Source: Streptomyces spectabilis
GTDB taxonomy: Bacteria; Actinomycetota; Actinomycetes; Streptomycetales; Streptomycetaceae
Reading direction: 5' to 3'
DNA: 64,000 nucleotides
Assembly: GCF_008704795.1 (NCBI RefSeq)
Contig: NZ_CP023690.1
Span: 7,760,501 to 7,824,500 of the forward strand
Below, one piece after another: positions 33,432 through 41,133 of the stretch. Positions within the stretch are counted from its first letter, which is position 1; every line of letters begins with the position of its first letter. The position numbers and the translations under genes are program-made. The notes beneath the pieces are model-generated. The model worked only from the letters and a program-made list of their open reading frames with translations, was not told the DNA's origin and made no database searches.

Positions 33432-35720
33432 CTACGCGGCCACCGCCCGCCGGAGGTGTTCCGCCGTGAACGACCCGTCGGCGGCGAGCAGTTCGCGCGG
33501 CGTGCCCTCGAAGACGACGCGGCCGCCGTGCTTGCCGCCGTCCGGTCCGAGGTCGATGACCCAGTCGGCGTGCTTGACGACGTCCAGGTTGTGCTCGACG
33601 ACCAGGACGGTGTTCCCGGCGTCGACGAGCCGGTCGAGCAGGGCGAGGAGCCCGTCGATGTCCGCCATGTGCAGACCGGTCGTCGGCTCGTCCAGGACGT
33701 ACGTCGTCCCGGTCCTGTGCAGCTGGGTGGCGAGCTTGATGCGCTGGCGCTCGCCGCCGGAGAGGGTGCTCAGCGGCTGCCCGAGCGTGAGGTAGGTGAG
33801 CCCGACGTCCCGCAGGGCGCCGAGGCGGCGGCGCACCGCCGGGTCGGGGAAGTCCGCCAGGAAGGCGAGGGCCTGCTCGGCGGTCATGTCCAGGACGTCC
33901 ACGACCGAGCGGCCGCCCACGGTCAGGCGGAGCACCTCCGGCTTGAAGCGCCGCCCCTCGCACGCCTCGCAGGTCGTCGTCACCGGGTCCATGAACGCCA
34001 GGTCGCTGTAGATGATCCCGCGGCCCTGGCAGCTCTCGCACGCGCCGCTGGAGTTGAAGCTGAACAGGCCCGGCTCCGCGCCCGTGTGCCGGGCGAACAG
34101 GGCCCGTACACGGTCCATGATCCCCAGGTAGGTCGCGGGGGTCGACCGGCCCGAGATGCCGATGGCGGACTGGTCGACGACCACGGCGTCCGGGTGCTGG
34201 GCGGTGAACACCTCGGAGACGAGCGTGCTCTTGCCCGAGCCCGCGACGCCGGTGACCGCGGTGAGCACGCCGGTGGGCACCCGTACGCTCACGTCCTGGA
34301 GGTTGTGCAGGTCCGCGCCCTTGATCCAGGTGTCGCCGACGGGCTCGCGCGGGTGCTCCTTCACGCCCGTGGCGCGCCGCAGGGAGCGGCCGGTGAGCGT
34401 GTCGGCGGCGCGCAGCGCGTCCGGGGTGCCCTCGAAGACGACCAGGCCGCCGTGGCTGCCCGCGGCCGGGCCCATGTCGACGACGTGGTCGGCGATCGCG
34501 ATGACGTCCGGGTCGTGCTCGACGACGAGGACCGTGTTGCCCTTGTCGCGCAGGCGCAGCAGCAGGTCGCCCAGGCGCCCCACGTCCCGCGGGTGCAGTC
34601 CGACGCTCGGCTCGTCGAAGATGTACGTCATCCCGGTGAGGCTGGAGCCCAGGTGCCGGACCATCTTCAGGCGCTGGCCCTCGCCGCCGGAGAGCGTGGA
34701 GGTCTCGCGGTCGAGGCTGAGGTAGCCGAGGCCGATCGCCTCGACGCGTTCGAGCGCGGCGACGGCGGCCCGTGCGACGGGGCCCGCGACCGGGTCGTCG
34801 ACGCGCCCGAGCTCCGCGATGAGGTCGGTGACCTCCATCCGGGCGCAGTCGGCGATGTTCAGGCCGTTGACGCGGCTGGCGAGCGCCGCCGGGTTGAGCC
34901 GCGCGCCCGCGCAGGCAGGGCAGCGGCCCTCGACGAGGAAGCCCTGGACCAGGTCGCGGGTCCGCTGGGAGAGTGCCGACAGGTCGCGGTGGAGGTAGAG
35001 GCGCTCGAACCGGTCGGCGAGGCCCTCGAAGTCGATGTCGCGGGCGCCGCCGGTGTTGTCCACGCTCACCTTCTTGCCGCCGGGGTGCCCGCGCAGCAGG
35101 AAGCGCCGCTCCGCGGCGGTGAAGTCGCGGACCGGCTTGTGCGGGTCGAGGTCCGTGGTGTTGGTGTACGTCTGGCCCTGCCAGGTCCCGACGGCGAACG
35201 GCGGGAACAGGATCGCGCCGTCCGCGAGGGACTTGCCGGGGTCCAGGATGCGGTCGTAGTCGGGCCGCACGGTGCGGCCGAGCCCGGCGCACTCGGGGCA
35301 CATGCCGCTGGGGTCGTTGAAGGAGTACGCGGTGGCCGGGCCCGCGCTCGGCGTGCCGTGCCGCGAGAACAGGACCCGGATCACCGAATAGATGTCCGTC
35401 ATGGTGCCGACGGTGGACCGGGAGTGGCCGCCGATCGGCTTCTGGTCGACGACGATCGCGGGCGCCAGGTCCTCGATGGCGTCCGCGTGCGGCCGCTCGT
35501 ACTTCGGCAGGCGGTTGCGGACGAACCAGGTGAACGTCTCGTTGAGCTGGCGCTGCGACTCGACGGCGATGGTGTCGAAGACGACCGACGACTTCCCCGA
35601 GCCGGAGACGCCGGTGAAGACGGTGAGCCTGCCCTTGGGGATGCGCAGGCTCACCTCCTTCAGGTTGTTCTCGCGGGCTCCGGTGAGGGTGATGTGGTCA
35701 TGGGCGGTTGCTTCGTACAT
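33432..35720 (-). CDS. UvrA-like ABC ATPase (class II, drug-resistance type)
   Basis: Tandem ABC ATPase of 762 residues related to UvrA but much shorter than the roughly 950-residue repair subunit. It therefore probably lacks the UvrB-binding insert, like the DrrC-type proteins that protect producers against DNA-binding antibiotics. It has Walker A motifs VSGSGKSSVVFDT and VAGSGKSTLVSE, signature motifs TLSGGEGQRLKM and TLSGGERQRIKL, and zinc-finger cysteine pairs (CPECAG, CPACAG, CESCQG, CEACEG). Only 10 bp separate it from the upstream ABC-F gene, so both are read from the same promoter with a long leader. The drug class is not known. Confidence 0.88.
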   Translation of the reverse strand: MYEATAHDHITLTGARENNLKEVSLRIPKGRLTVFTGVSGSGKSSVVFDTIAVESQRQLNETFTWFVRNRLPKYERPHADAIEDLAPAIVVDQKPIGGHSRSTVGTMTDIYSVIRVLFSRHGTPSAGPATAYSFNDPSGMCPECAGLGRTVRPDYDRILDPGKSLADGAILFPPFAVGTWQGQTYTNTTDLDPHKPVRDFTAAERRFLLRGHPGGKKVSVDNTGGARDIDFEGLADRFERLYLHRDLSALSQRTRDLVQGFLVEGRCPACAGARLNPAALASRVNGLNIADCARMEVTDLIAELGRVDDPVAGPVARAAVAALERVEAIGLGYLSLDRETSTLSGGEGQRLKMVRHLGSSLTGMTYIFDEPSVGLHPRDVGRLGDLLLRLRDKGNTVLVVEHDPDVIAIADHVVDMGPAAGSHGGLVVFEGTPDALRAADTLTGRSLRRATGVKEHPREPVGDTWIKGADLHNLQDVSVRVPTGVLTAVTGVAGSGKSTLVSEVFTAQHPDAVVVDQSAIGISGRSTPATYLGIMDRVRALFARHTGAEPGLFSFNSSGACESCQGRGIIYSDLAFMDPVTTTCEACEGRRFKPEVLRLTVGGRSVVDVLDMTAEQALAFLADFPDPAVRRRLGALRDVGLTYLTLGQPLSTLSGGERQRIKLATQLHRTGTTYVLDEPTTGLHMADIDGLLALLDRLVDAGNTVLVVEHNLDVVKHADWVIDLGPDGGKHGGRVVFEGTPRELLAADGSFTAEHLRRAVAA

Positions 35721-35730
35721 GCCTCCGACG

Positions 35731-37407
35731 CTAGGCGGAATACCCGACAGCTTCTGTCGGTGTTTCCGGGCGGTCCGCCGTGATCTGCGGGCGGTCCCCC
35801 GTCAGCTCGCTGAGCCCGCCGTCGAGCAGCAGCCAGCGGGTGATGCCGATCGACTCCAGGAACGGCAGGTCGTGACTGGCCACGATCAGCGCGCCCTCGT
35901 ACGACTCCAGGGCCGACGACAGCTGCCGTACGCTCGCCATGTCGAGGTTGTTCGTCGGCTCGTCGAGCAGGAGCAGCTGGGGTGCGGGCTCGGCCAGCAT
36001 GAGCGCCGCGAGCGCCGCCCGGAACCGCTCGCCGCCCGACAGGGTGGCCGCCCGCTGGTCGGCCTTGGCGCCCCGGAACAGGAAGCGGGCCAGGCGTGCC
36101 CGGACCCGGTTGTTGGTCGCGTCCGGAGCCTGCCGCGCCACGTTCTCGGCGACGGTCAGGTCGTCGTCGAGGACGTCGAGGCGCTGGGGCAGGAAGCGCA
36201 TCGGCACATGGGTGAGCGCTTCGCCGCCGACCGGTGCGAGGTCGCCGCCGATGGTCCGCAGGAGCGTGGTCTTGCCCGCGCCGTTGCGGCCCACGAGCGC
36301 GATCCGCTCCGGGCCCCTGATCTCGAACTCGCCGCGCACGGCGGCACCGTACCGCAGCGCCAGATTGCTCAGGGTGAGCACGGTGCGGCCCGGCGGCACC
36401 GCCGTGTGGGGCAGGTCGACGCGAATCTCGTCGTCGTCCCGCACGGCCTCCACCGCGTCGTCGAGGCGCTCCTTGGCCTCGGCGAGCTTCTCCTCGTGCA
36501 GGATGCGGTGCTTGCCCGCGGACTCCTGGGCGGCCCGCTTGCGGTTGCCCATGACGATCTTCGGCTCCCGCTTCTGGTCCCACATCTTCTGGCCGTACCG
36601 CTTGCGCCGGGCCAATTTGACCTGGGCGTCGGCCAGTTCGCGCTTCTGCTTGCGCAGATCGGCCTCGGCGACGCGCACCATGCGCTCCGCGGCCTCCTGT
36701 TCGATGGCGAGGGCCTCCTCGTACGCGGAGAAGTTCCCGCCGTACCAGGTGACCTCGCCGTCCCGCAGATCGGCGATCTGGTCGACGCGGTCCAGGAGTT
36801 CGCGGTCGTGGCTGACCACCACGAGCACGCCGGACCAGGCGTCGACGGCCGCGTAGAGGCGGCGCCGGGCGTACAGGTCCAGGTTGTTGGTGGGTTCGTC
36901 GAGCAGCAGCACGCCGGGCCTGCGCAGCAGCAGCGCGGCAAGGCGGAGCAGCACCGACTCGCCGCCGGAGACCTCGCCCGTGGTGCGGTCGAGGCCGATG
37001 CGGCCGAGCCCGAGCTGGTCGAGCGTCGCCGTGGCGCGCTCCTCGACGTCCCAGTCGTCGCCGACGGCGGTGAAGTGCTCCTCGCGGACGTCGCCCGCCT
37101 CGATGGCGTGCAGGGCGGCGCGCGTCCCCGCGATGCCGAGGACCTCGTCGACGCGCAGCGCGGTGTCGAGGGTGACGTTCTGCGGCAGATAGCCGACGTC
37201 GTCGGCGGTGCGCACCGTGCCCTCGCCCGGGGCGAGTTCGCCCGCGACGAGCTTCAGGAGCGTGGACTTGCCCGAGCCGTTGCGGCCGATGAGGCCGGTC
37301 CTGCCGGGGCCGAACGCGGCCTGGAGACCGTCGAAGACGGGGGCGCCGTCGGGCCAGGCGAAGGACAGCGACGTACAGGTGATGGACGGGGTGGGGACGG
37401 TAGACAT
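35731..37407 (-). CDS. ABC-F family ribosomal-protection-type ATPase
   Basis: Soluble ABC-F protein of 558 residues with two ATPase domains and no membrane segments. It has Walker A GRNGSGKST at 41-49 and a second GRNGAGKTT in the C-terminal half, signatures VSGGESVLLRLA and LSGGERFRAALA, and two LLLDEPTNNLD boxes. The charged linker between the domains (ADLRKQKRELADAQVKLARR onwards) is the ribosome-interacting P-site tRNA motif. Many such proteins remove macrolides, lincosamides or pleuromutilins from the ribosome. The ATG at 37407 is preceded by a leader of over 200 nt with features of attenuation. It is cotranscribed with the UvrA-like gene. A housekeeping ABC-F role is the alternative. 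Confidence 0.9.
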   Translation of the reverse strand: MSTVPTPSITCTSLSFAWPDGAPVFDGLQAAFGPGRTGLIGRNGSGKSTLLKLVAGELAPGEGTVRTADDVGYLPQNVTLDTALRVDEVLGIAGTRAALHAIEAGDVREEHFTAVGDDWDVEERATATLDQLGLGRIGLDRTTGEVSGGESVLLRLAALLLRRPGVLLLDEPTNNLDLYARRRLYAAVDAWSGVLVVVSHDRELLDRVDQIADLRDGEVTWYGGNFSAYEEALAIEQEAAERMVRVAEADLRKQKRELADAQVKLARRKRYGQKMWDQKREPKIVMGNRKRAAQESAGKHRILHEEKLAEAKERLDDAVEAVRDDDEIRVDLPHTAVPPGRTVLTLSNLALRYGAAVRGEFEIRGPERIALVGRNGAGKTTLLRTIGGDLAPVGGEALTHVPMRFLPQRLDVLDDDLTVAENVARQAPDATNNRVRARLARFLFRGAKADQRAATLSGGERFRAALAALMLAEPAPQLLLLDEPTNNLDMASVRQLSSALESYEGALIVASHDLPFLESIGITRWLLLDGGLSELTGDRPQITADRPETPTEAVGYSA

Positions 37408-37452
37408 ACGGCCTCGCGGTTGCTCGGTGGCGTGAACGGGGGCAACGCGTGT

Positions 37453-37647
37453 GAGACACCGCGGGGGGCCGTGCGTGCCGGGCCCTGAGGGGCCGGACAC
37501 GGAAGGAGGGCCCTGTGCCGGGGCGGGACGGCTCGTACGCCGAGGTCGCACGCGACGCACACAGCGGTCGACAGCTGTGTGACGCGGTGTCTCAAGACCT
37601 CAGACGAGCAACGTCCTTCTCCAATCGGCGGCAACAGAAGCGAGTAC
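37453..37647 (-). promoter_or_regulatory. Attenuator-like leader of the ABC-F operon
   Basis: On the minus strand the leader contains, 5' to 3', a three-codon reading frame, GAGACACCGCG (37593-37583), a CACACAGC/GCTGTGTG hairpin (37581-37558), a GGCCC/GGGCC hairpin near 37481-37494, and CGCGGTGTCTC (37463-37453). The last is perfectly complementary to the first 11-mer, so mutually exclusive pairings can form. Such an arrangement is typical of antibiotic-responsive ribosome-mediated attenuation. No U-rich tail marks a classical terminator. Confidence 0.55.
37600..37611 (-). CDS. Candidate three-codon leader peptide MLV
   Basis: On the minus strand TTG CTC GTC TGA follows GGAGAAGG with correct spacing (GGAG 7 nt before the TTG) and begins about 30 nt after the predicted transcription start. 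A ribosome stalled here would cover the start of the 11-nt element that pairs with the far end of the leader. A peptide this short can only be regulatory. The call rests on position and ribosome-binding site alone. Confidence 0.4.
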   Translation of the reverse strand: MLV

Positions 37648-37677
37648 ACCGTAAGAAGGGCCCGGAAGGCCTGTCAA
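37648..37677 (-). promoter_or_regulatory. Sigma70-type promoter of the ABC-F/UvrA-like operon
   Basis: Reading leftward, a perfect TTGACA (37677-37672), an 18-bp spacer and TACGGT (37653-37648) form a good HrdB-type promoter, about 230 nt ahead of the ABC-F start codon. Confidence 0.7.
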
Positions 37678-37783
37678 CGCAATTTCTCTCCGGCCCGGTG
37701 CGCCGCTCCGGTGCGGCCGCCGTCGACGATCGTGTCGGATTTCTGCCGGACCCGGCGCGGTGGGGGCTGGTTGAGTGCTGGGC

Positions 37784-38617
37784 ATGACGCACCTGACCGA
37801 CCACGCGACCGCCTTCCGTGACCTGCACGTTCCCGGCTCCCCGCTGGTCCTGCCCAACGCCTGGGACGCCGCGAGCGCCCGGCTCGTCGAGACGGCGGGG
37901 GCCGTCGCCGTCGCCACCACCAGCGCCGGGCTCGCCTGGGCCCTCGGCGCGGGCGACGGCGACCGGCTCACCCGCGACCGGGCGCTGGGCGCCGTGGCCC
38001 GGATCGTGGACGCGGTCTCCGTGCCCGTGACCGCCGACATCGAGAGCGGTTACGCCGAGGACGCCGCGGGCGTCGCCGACACCGTCCGGGCGGTCCTCGC
38101 CGCGGGCGCGGTCGGTGTGAACATCGAGGACGGCCGGTACGCCGGGGGCGAGCCGCTGCGGCCGGTCGCCGAGCAGGCCGAGCGGATCGCGGCCGCGCGC
38201 GCAGCCGCCGACGCGGCGGGCGTGCCCCTGTTCGTGAACGCGCGCGTCGACACCTATCTGCGCGGCGTGGGGGAGGAGGCGCGGGAACGCCTTGAGCTGA
38301 CCCTGGAGCGGGCCGCCGCGTTCCTCGACGCCGGGGCCGACGGCGTCTTCGTGCCCGGGGTGGTCGACCCGGAGACGGTCGGGGCCCTGGTCGCGAAGAT
38401 CGAAGGGCCGGTCAACGTGATGGCGGGCCCGGGGGCGCCGCCGGTGGCACGGCTTGCCGCGCTCGGGGTGGCGCGGATCAGCGTGGGCTCGGGCATCGCA
38501 CAGGCGGCGCACGCGCTGGTGCGCGGGGCGGCGCGGGAACTGCTCACTCGGGGCACGTACGGATCGCTGGAGGGCGGACTCGACTTCGGTGAGCTCGACC
38601 GGCTGCTCGGCCGCTGA
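37784..38617 (+). CDS. Isocitrate lyase/PEP mutase family enzyme
   Basis: TIM-barrel enzyme of 277 residues in the isocitrate lyase/phosphoenolpyruvate mutase family. Members cleave or rearrange C-C or C-P bonds next to a carboxylate using Mg2+. It shows PLVLPNAWDAASARLVETAG, VPVTADIESGYAED (metal-binding Asp/Glu), GVNIEDGRY and FVNARVDTYLRG. The active-site cysteine of true isocitrate lyase (KKCGH) is absent, so a lyase or hydrolase acting on a small oxaloacetate-like acid is more likely. No strong ribosome-binding site precedes the ATG at 37784. It is divergent from the ABC-F operon and converges on the SsgD-like gene through a terminator. Confidence 0.85.
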   Translation: MTHLTDHATAFRDLHVPGSPLVLPNAWDAASARLVETAGAVAVATTSAGLAWALGAGDGDRLTRDRALGAVARIVDAVSVPVTADIESGYAEDAAGVADTVRAVLAAGAVGVNIEDGRYAGGEPLRPVAEQAERIAAARAAADAAGVPLFVNARVDTYLRGVGEEARERLELTLERAAAFLDAGADGVFVPGVVDPETVGALVAKIEGPVNVMAGPGAPPVARLAALGVARISVGSGIAQAAHALVRGAARELLTRGTYGSLEGGLDFGELDRLLGR

Positions 38618-38629
38618 GAGCGGCCGAGC
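38605..38629. terminator. Bidirectional terminator overlapping a stop codon
   Basis: GCTCGGCCGCT (38605-38615) and AGCGGCCGAGC (38619-38629) form a perfect 11-bp stem with a GAG loop. The stem contains the end of the PEP-mutase-family gene. Confidence 0.85.
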
Positions 38630-38630
38630 C

Positions 38631-39047
38631 TCAGCAGGCGTCGCGCATCAGATCGGCCAGGTCCTGGTCCAGGTCCACGTGCTGGTGCTCCTGGCCCGCC
38701 GGCACGAGGGCCATCGTGCGGTGCAGGAACCGGCGCAGGTCACCGGTGCGGACGTGCACGATGGCGGTGCCCTCGGGGGCGTGGAACTCCAGGACCGTGC
38801 GCTCGTAGCCGTACGGCCGCACGCGGACGTCGCCGTCGCCCACCGTGCTCTCCACGCCCTGGGTGAGCAGCTCGCGGGCGAACGTCCAGTGCACCTCGAC
38901 GCCCTCCAGGGTCGCGGGGGCCGGGAAGCTCATGCGCACCGCGAAGGGGTCCCGCTGGTCGTAGTGGAGCCTGGCGGGGATGGTCGGCATCCGGGGCGCC
39001 GCGGCGACCAGGCGGGCCTCGACGGCTTGCTCGATGACAGTGGACAA
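38631..39047 (-). CDS. ssgD: SsgA-like sporulation/cell-division protein (SsgD-like)
   Basis: SsgA-like protein (SALP) of 138 residues, a family found only in sporulating actinobacteria and involved in septum or cell-wall placement. Conserved SALP elements are LHYDQRDPFAVRMSF, VHWTFARELL, GDVRVRPYGYERTVLEFHAPEG and LRRFLHRTMALVPAG. I assign SsgD from its N-terminus (STVIEQAVEARLVAAAP) and from remembered position in S. coelicolor; both are unverified. The TTG at 39047 is chosen because GGGAG lies 6 nt upstream and the family begins here. It is divergent from the BNR protein gene across 279 bp. Confidence 0.85.
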   Translation of the reverse strand: MSTVIEQAVEARLVAAAPRMPTIPARLHYDQRDPFAVRMSFPAPATLEGVEVHWTFARELLTQGVESTVGDGDVRVRPYGYERTVLEFHAPEGTAIVHVRTGDLRRFLHRTMALVPAGQEHQHVDLDQDLADLMRDAC

Positions 39048-39162
39048 GGCCTGCTCCCTTGACTCTGGCGACTGGACGACCTGGGTGTGCACGACGGTGG
39101 TCGCGCACTTGAATAGACGTGGGAATCGGGAGATCCGTGCATGCGCGGCCCCGTCGGACCGA

Positions 39163-39176
39163 GTGACCTCTGTCAC
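39163..39176. promoter_or_regulatory. Small dyad in the 279-bp ssgD-BNR intergenic region
   Basis: GTGAC-ctct-GTCAC (39163-39176) has perfect 5-bp arms about midway between the divergent starts at 39047 and 39327. No other structure was seen in this region. Confidence 0.3.
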
Positions 39177-39326
39177 CGCGACACCGCGAACCGCGGCGCG
39201 GTTCCAGCCGTCGGCCTTCCGAGTGCCCCGGTTCGGCCATCTGGACGCCACCGGCGCCGTGGGCTAGCTTCGCCCGCCAAGAGGGGCACGGGGCAGCTGA
39301 GGCATACGGACTCCAGGGGGCGTGTG

Positions 39327-40466
39327 GTGCGTACGGGACGTGTGGCGCGAGGTCGGACGCGACGCGGGGCGGGCGGATGGCGGGTGGCGCTCGGCGCGGT
39401 GGCGCTGGCGGCGACGTCACTCGTCGCTCCGGGAGCGGCCGGGGCGGCGGAAGCCGTGGGTTCGGCCGGGGCATCCGCCCACCGGGGCGGCTCCCCGGCC
39501 TGGGACCTCAAACCCACCGGGACGGACGCCCGCTTCCGGGGTCTCGCCGCCGTCAGCCGGAGCACCGCCTGGGCTGCCGGGTCCAAGGGCACCGTCCTGC
39601 GCACCGCGGACGGCGGCGCGCACTGGCGGGACGTGTCGCCGCCCGGCGCGGCGGGCCTGGAGTTCCGCGACGTCGAGGCGTTCGACGGGCGCCGGGCCGT
39701 GGTGCTCGCGATCGGCGAGGGCGAGGCCTCGCGGCTCTACCGCACCACCGACGGCGGGCAGACCTGGACGGAGTCCTTCCGCAACCCCGACCCCCGGGCC
39801 TTCTACGACTGCATGACCTTCTTCGACCGCCGCCACGGCCTCGCCCTGAGCGACCCGGTGGACGGCAAGTACCGCATCCTGTCCACCGCGGACGGCGGCC
39901 GCTCCTGGAAGGTCCTTCCGGACAAGGGCATGCCCGCCGCCCAGACCGGCGAGAGCGCCTTCGCCGCGAGCGGCCAGTGCCTGGTGAGCGCGGGCCCGCG
40001 CGACGTCTGGCTGGCCACGGGCGGCGCCGCCCGCGGCCGGGTCCTCCACTCGGCCGACCGGGGCCTGACCTGGACGGCCACCGATGCGCCGATCCCGGCG
40101 GGGGATCCCGCGCGCGGGGTCTTCGGCCTCGCCTTCCGCGACCGTACGCACGGGCTCGCCGTCGGCGGCGACTACCGCGCCGGGGAGCCGTCGCCCCGGG
40201 CCGCCGCCGTGACCCGCGACGGCGGGCGCACCTGGCGGCCGTCCGCGCGGCCCGTGCCCGCCTACCGCTCGGGCGTCGCCTGGCTTCCGTACAGCCGCAC
40301 CACGGCCCTCGCCGTCGGACCCACCGGCACCGACCTCACGACGGACGCGGGGCGCTCCTGGCGCACGGTCGACGGCGGCTCGTACGACACCGTGGACTGC
40401 GCCCCCGACCTGGGCTGCTGGGCGGCGGGCGAGAAGGGTCGCGTGGCGCGCCTCGAACCGCGCTGA
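39327..40466 (+). CDS. Secreted BNR/YCF48-like beta-propeller protein
   Basis: Secreted protein of 379 residues. A basic N-terminus and hydrophobic segment (VALGAVALAATSLVAPGAAGA) form a signal peptide. The mature chain is a propeller of BNR/Asp-box units: LRTADGGAHWRDV, YRTTDGGQTWTES, LSTADGGRSWKVL, LHSADRGLTWTAT, VTRDGGRTWRPS and TTDAGRSWRTV, six S/T-x-D-x-G-x-x-W boxes. Such proteins resemble exo-sialidase folds or the YCF48/HCF136 family but have no recognisable catalytic set. The GTG at 39327 follows AGGGGG; a GTG at 39324 is adjacent. It is alone in its direction. Function unknown. Confidence 0.82.
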   Translation: MRTGRVARGRTRRGAGGWRVALGAVALAATSLVAPGAAGAAEAVGSAGASAHRGGSPAWDLKPTGTDARFRGLAAVSRSTAWAAGSKGTVLRTADGGAHWRDVSPPGAAGLEFRDVEAFDGRRAVVLAIGEGEASRLYRTTDGGQTWTESFRNPDPRAFYDCMTFFDRRHGLALSDPVDGKYRILSTADGGRSWKVLPDKGMPAAQTGESAFAASGQCLVSAGPRDVWLATGGAARGRVLHSADRGLTWTATDAPIPAGDPARGVFGLAFRDRTHGLAVGGDYRAGEPSPRAAAVTRDGGRTWRPSARPVPAYRSGVAWLPYSRTTALAVGPTGTDLTTDAGRSWRTVDGGSYDTVDCAPDLGCWAAGEKGRVARLEPR

Positions 40467-40473
40467 GCCCCGC

Positions 40474-40773
40474 TCACGCGGGCAGCCGCTGCCGGTAGCC
40501 GGCCAGCGCGGGCGCCGTCTTCGTGGCGAGGAACTCGGTGATCCGGTACGTGCACACCCCGCCGGTGACGAAGGGGTCCCGCGCCGCGACCTCCTCGATC
40601 TCCGCGCGGCTGTCCCCGACGGCGAGGATCACCCCGCCGTCCCGCGGGTTCTTCCGCCCCGAGGCGAGGAACACCCCGGCGGCGTACTGCTCGTCGAGCC
40701 ATGCGACGTGCTCGGCGAGCAGGGCGTCGACACGGTCGACCGGGGCGGTGTAGGTGAGCTCCATGACGAACAT
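40474..40773 (-). CDS. YciI-family protein
   Basis: Small ferredoxin-like-fold protein of 99 residues of the YciI family. The fold is recognisable in MELTYTAPVDRVDALLAEHV, HVAWLDEQYAAGVFLASGRK and DPFVTGGVCTYRITEF. The conserved His/Asp pair of the family is suggested by EHVAWL and RDPFV. Members are cytoplasmic and mostly uncharacterised; some act as muconolactone-isomerase-like or dehalogenase-like enzymes. It converges on the BNR gene with 7 bp between the stops. Confidence 0.88.
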   Translation of the reverse strand: MFVMELTYTAPVDRVDALLAEHVAWLDEQYAAGVFLASGRKNPRDGGVILAVGDSRAEIEEVAARDPFVTGGVCTYRITEFLATKTAPALAGYRQRLPA

Positions 40774-40815
40774 GCAGGGAGGCTACTCCGCCCCGGCCGG
40801 CGTACCGGGGTGGGG

Positions 40816-40986
40816 TCAGGCGCCGTCGGGGTCCGCGGCGTCGGACTCGGCGCGGGAATGGGATCTTTCGTTCTGTGCGTCGGCCGACGGGGCCGACCAG
40901 GTGGGCATGCAGATGGAAGCGGCGAGCGCGGCGCCCAGCAGGGTAGTCACAATGGCTGCTGCGCCATTGTTGGGACTTTGGTTCAT
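40816..40986 (-). CDS. 56-residue hydrophobic small peptide downstream of the SARP-STAND regulator
   Basis: Short gene (57 codons with stop) starting ATG AAC CAA AGT with AAAGGA just upstream. The product begins MNQSPNNGAAAIVTTLLGAA and continues into a hydrophobic helix (residues 9-27), then a polar Ser/Asp-rich tail ending DPDGA. The helix could be a membrane anchor or uncleaved signal; no valid lipobox is present because Ile precedes the Cys. It follows the AfsR-like gene at 41134 in the same direction and has its own promoter candidate. This parallels afsR-afsS, where a small protein mediates the regulator's effect, though the sequence is not AfsS-like. No function is assigned. Confidence 0.6.
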   Translation of the reverse strand: MNQSPNNGAAAIVTTLLGAALAASICMPTWSAPSADAQNERSHSRAESDAADPDGA

Positions 40987-41039
40987 CGGATCCTTTGCAT
41001 TTGCTGTGCGATTTCAGTTGATCAGGCCGCGGCGGCCAT

Positions 41040-41069
41040 GTTTTATCGCGGTCGAGCGGACGCATGCAA
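41040..41069 (-). promoter_or_regulatory. Candidate promoter for the small peptide gene
   Basis: Reading leftward: TTGCAT (41069-41064), 18 bp, TAAAAC (41045-41040). This is in the locally A/T-rich stretch between the regulator's stop (41134) and the peptide start (40986). Confidence 0.4.
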
Positions 41070-41133
41070 CCCCCCGGGTGGAATATTTTTGATGCGGAGA
41101 TCCGGGGCGTCTTCTCTGGTATTGATGCCGCTG

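Noticed and set aside
37254..37649. A 131-residue minus-strand frame spanning the ABC-F leader
   Set aside because: Its GTG lies upstream of the predicted transcription start, and it overlaps the ABC-F start in another frame. The three-codon ORF with its own ribosome-binding site is the better leader candidate.
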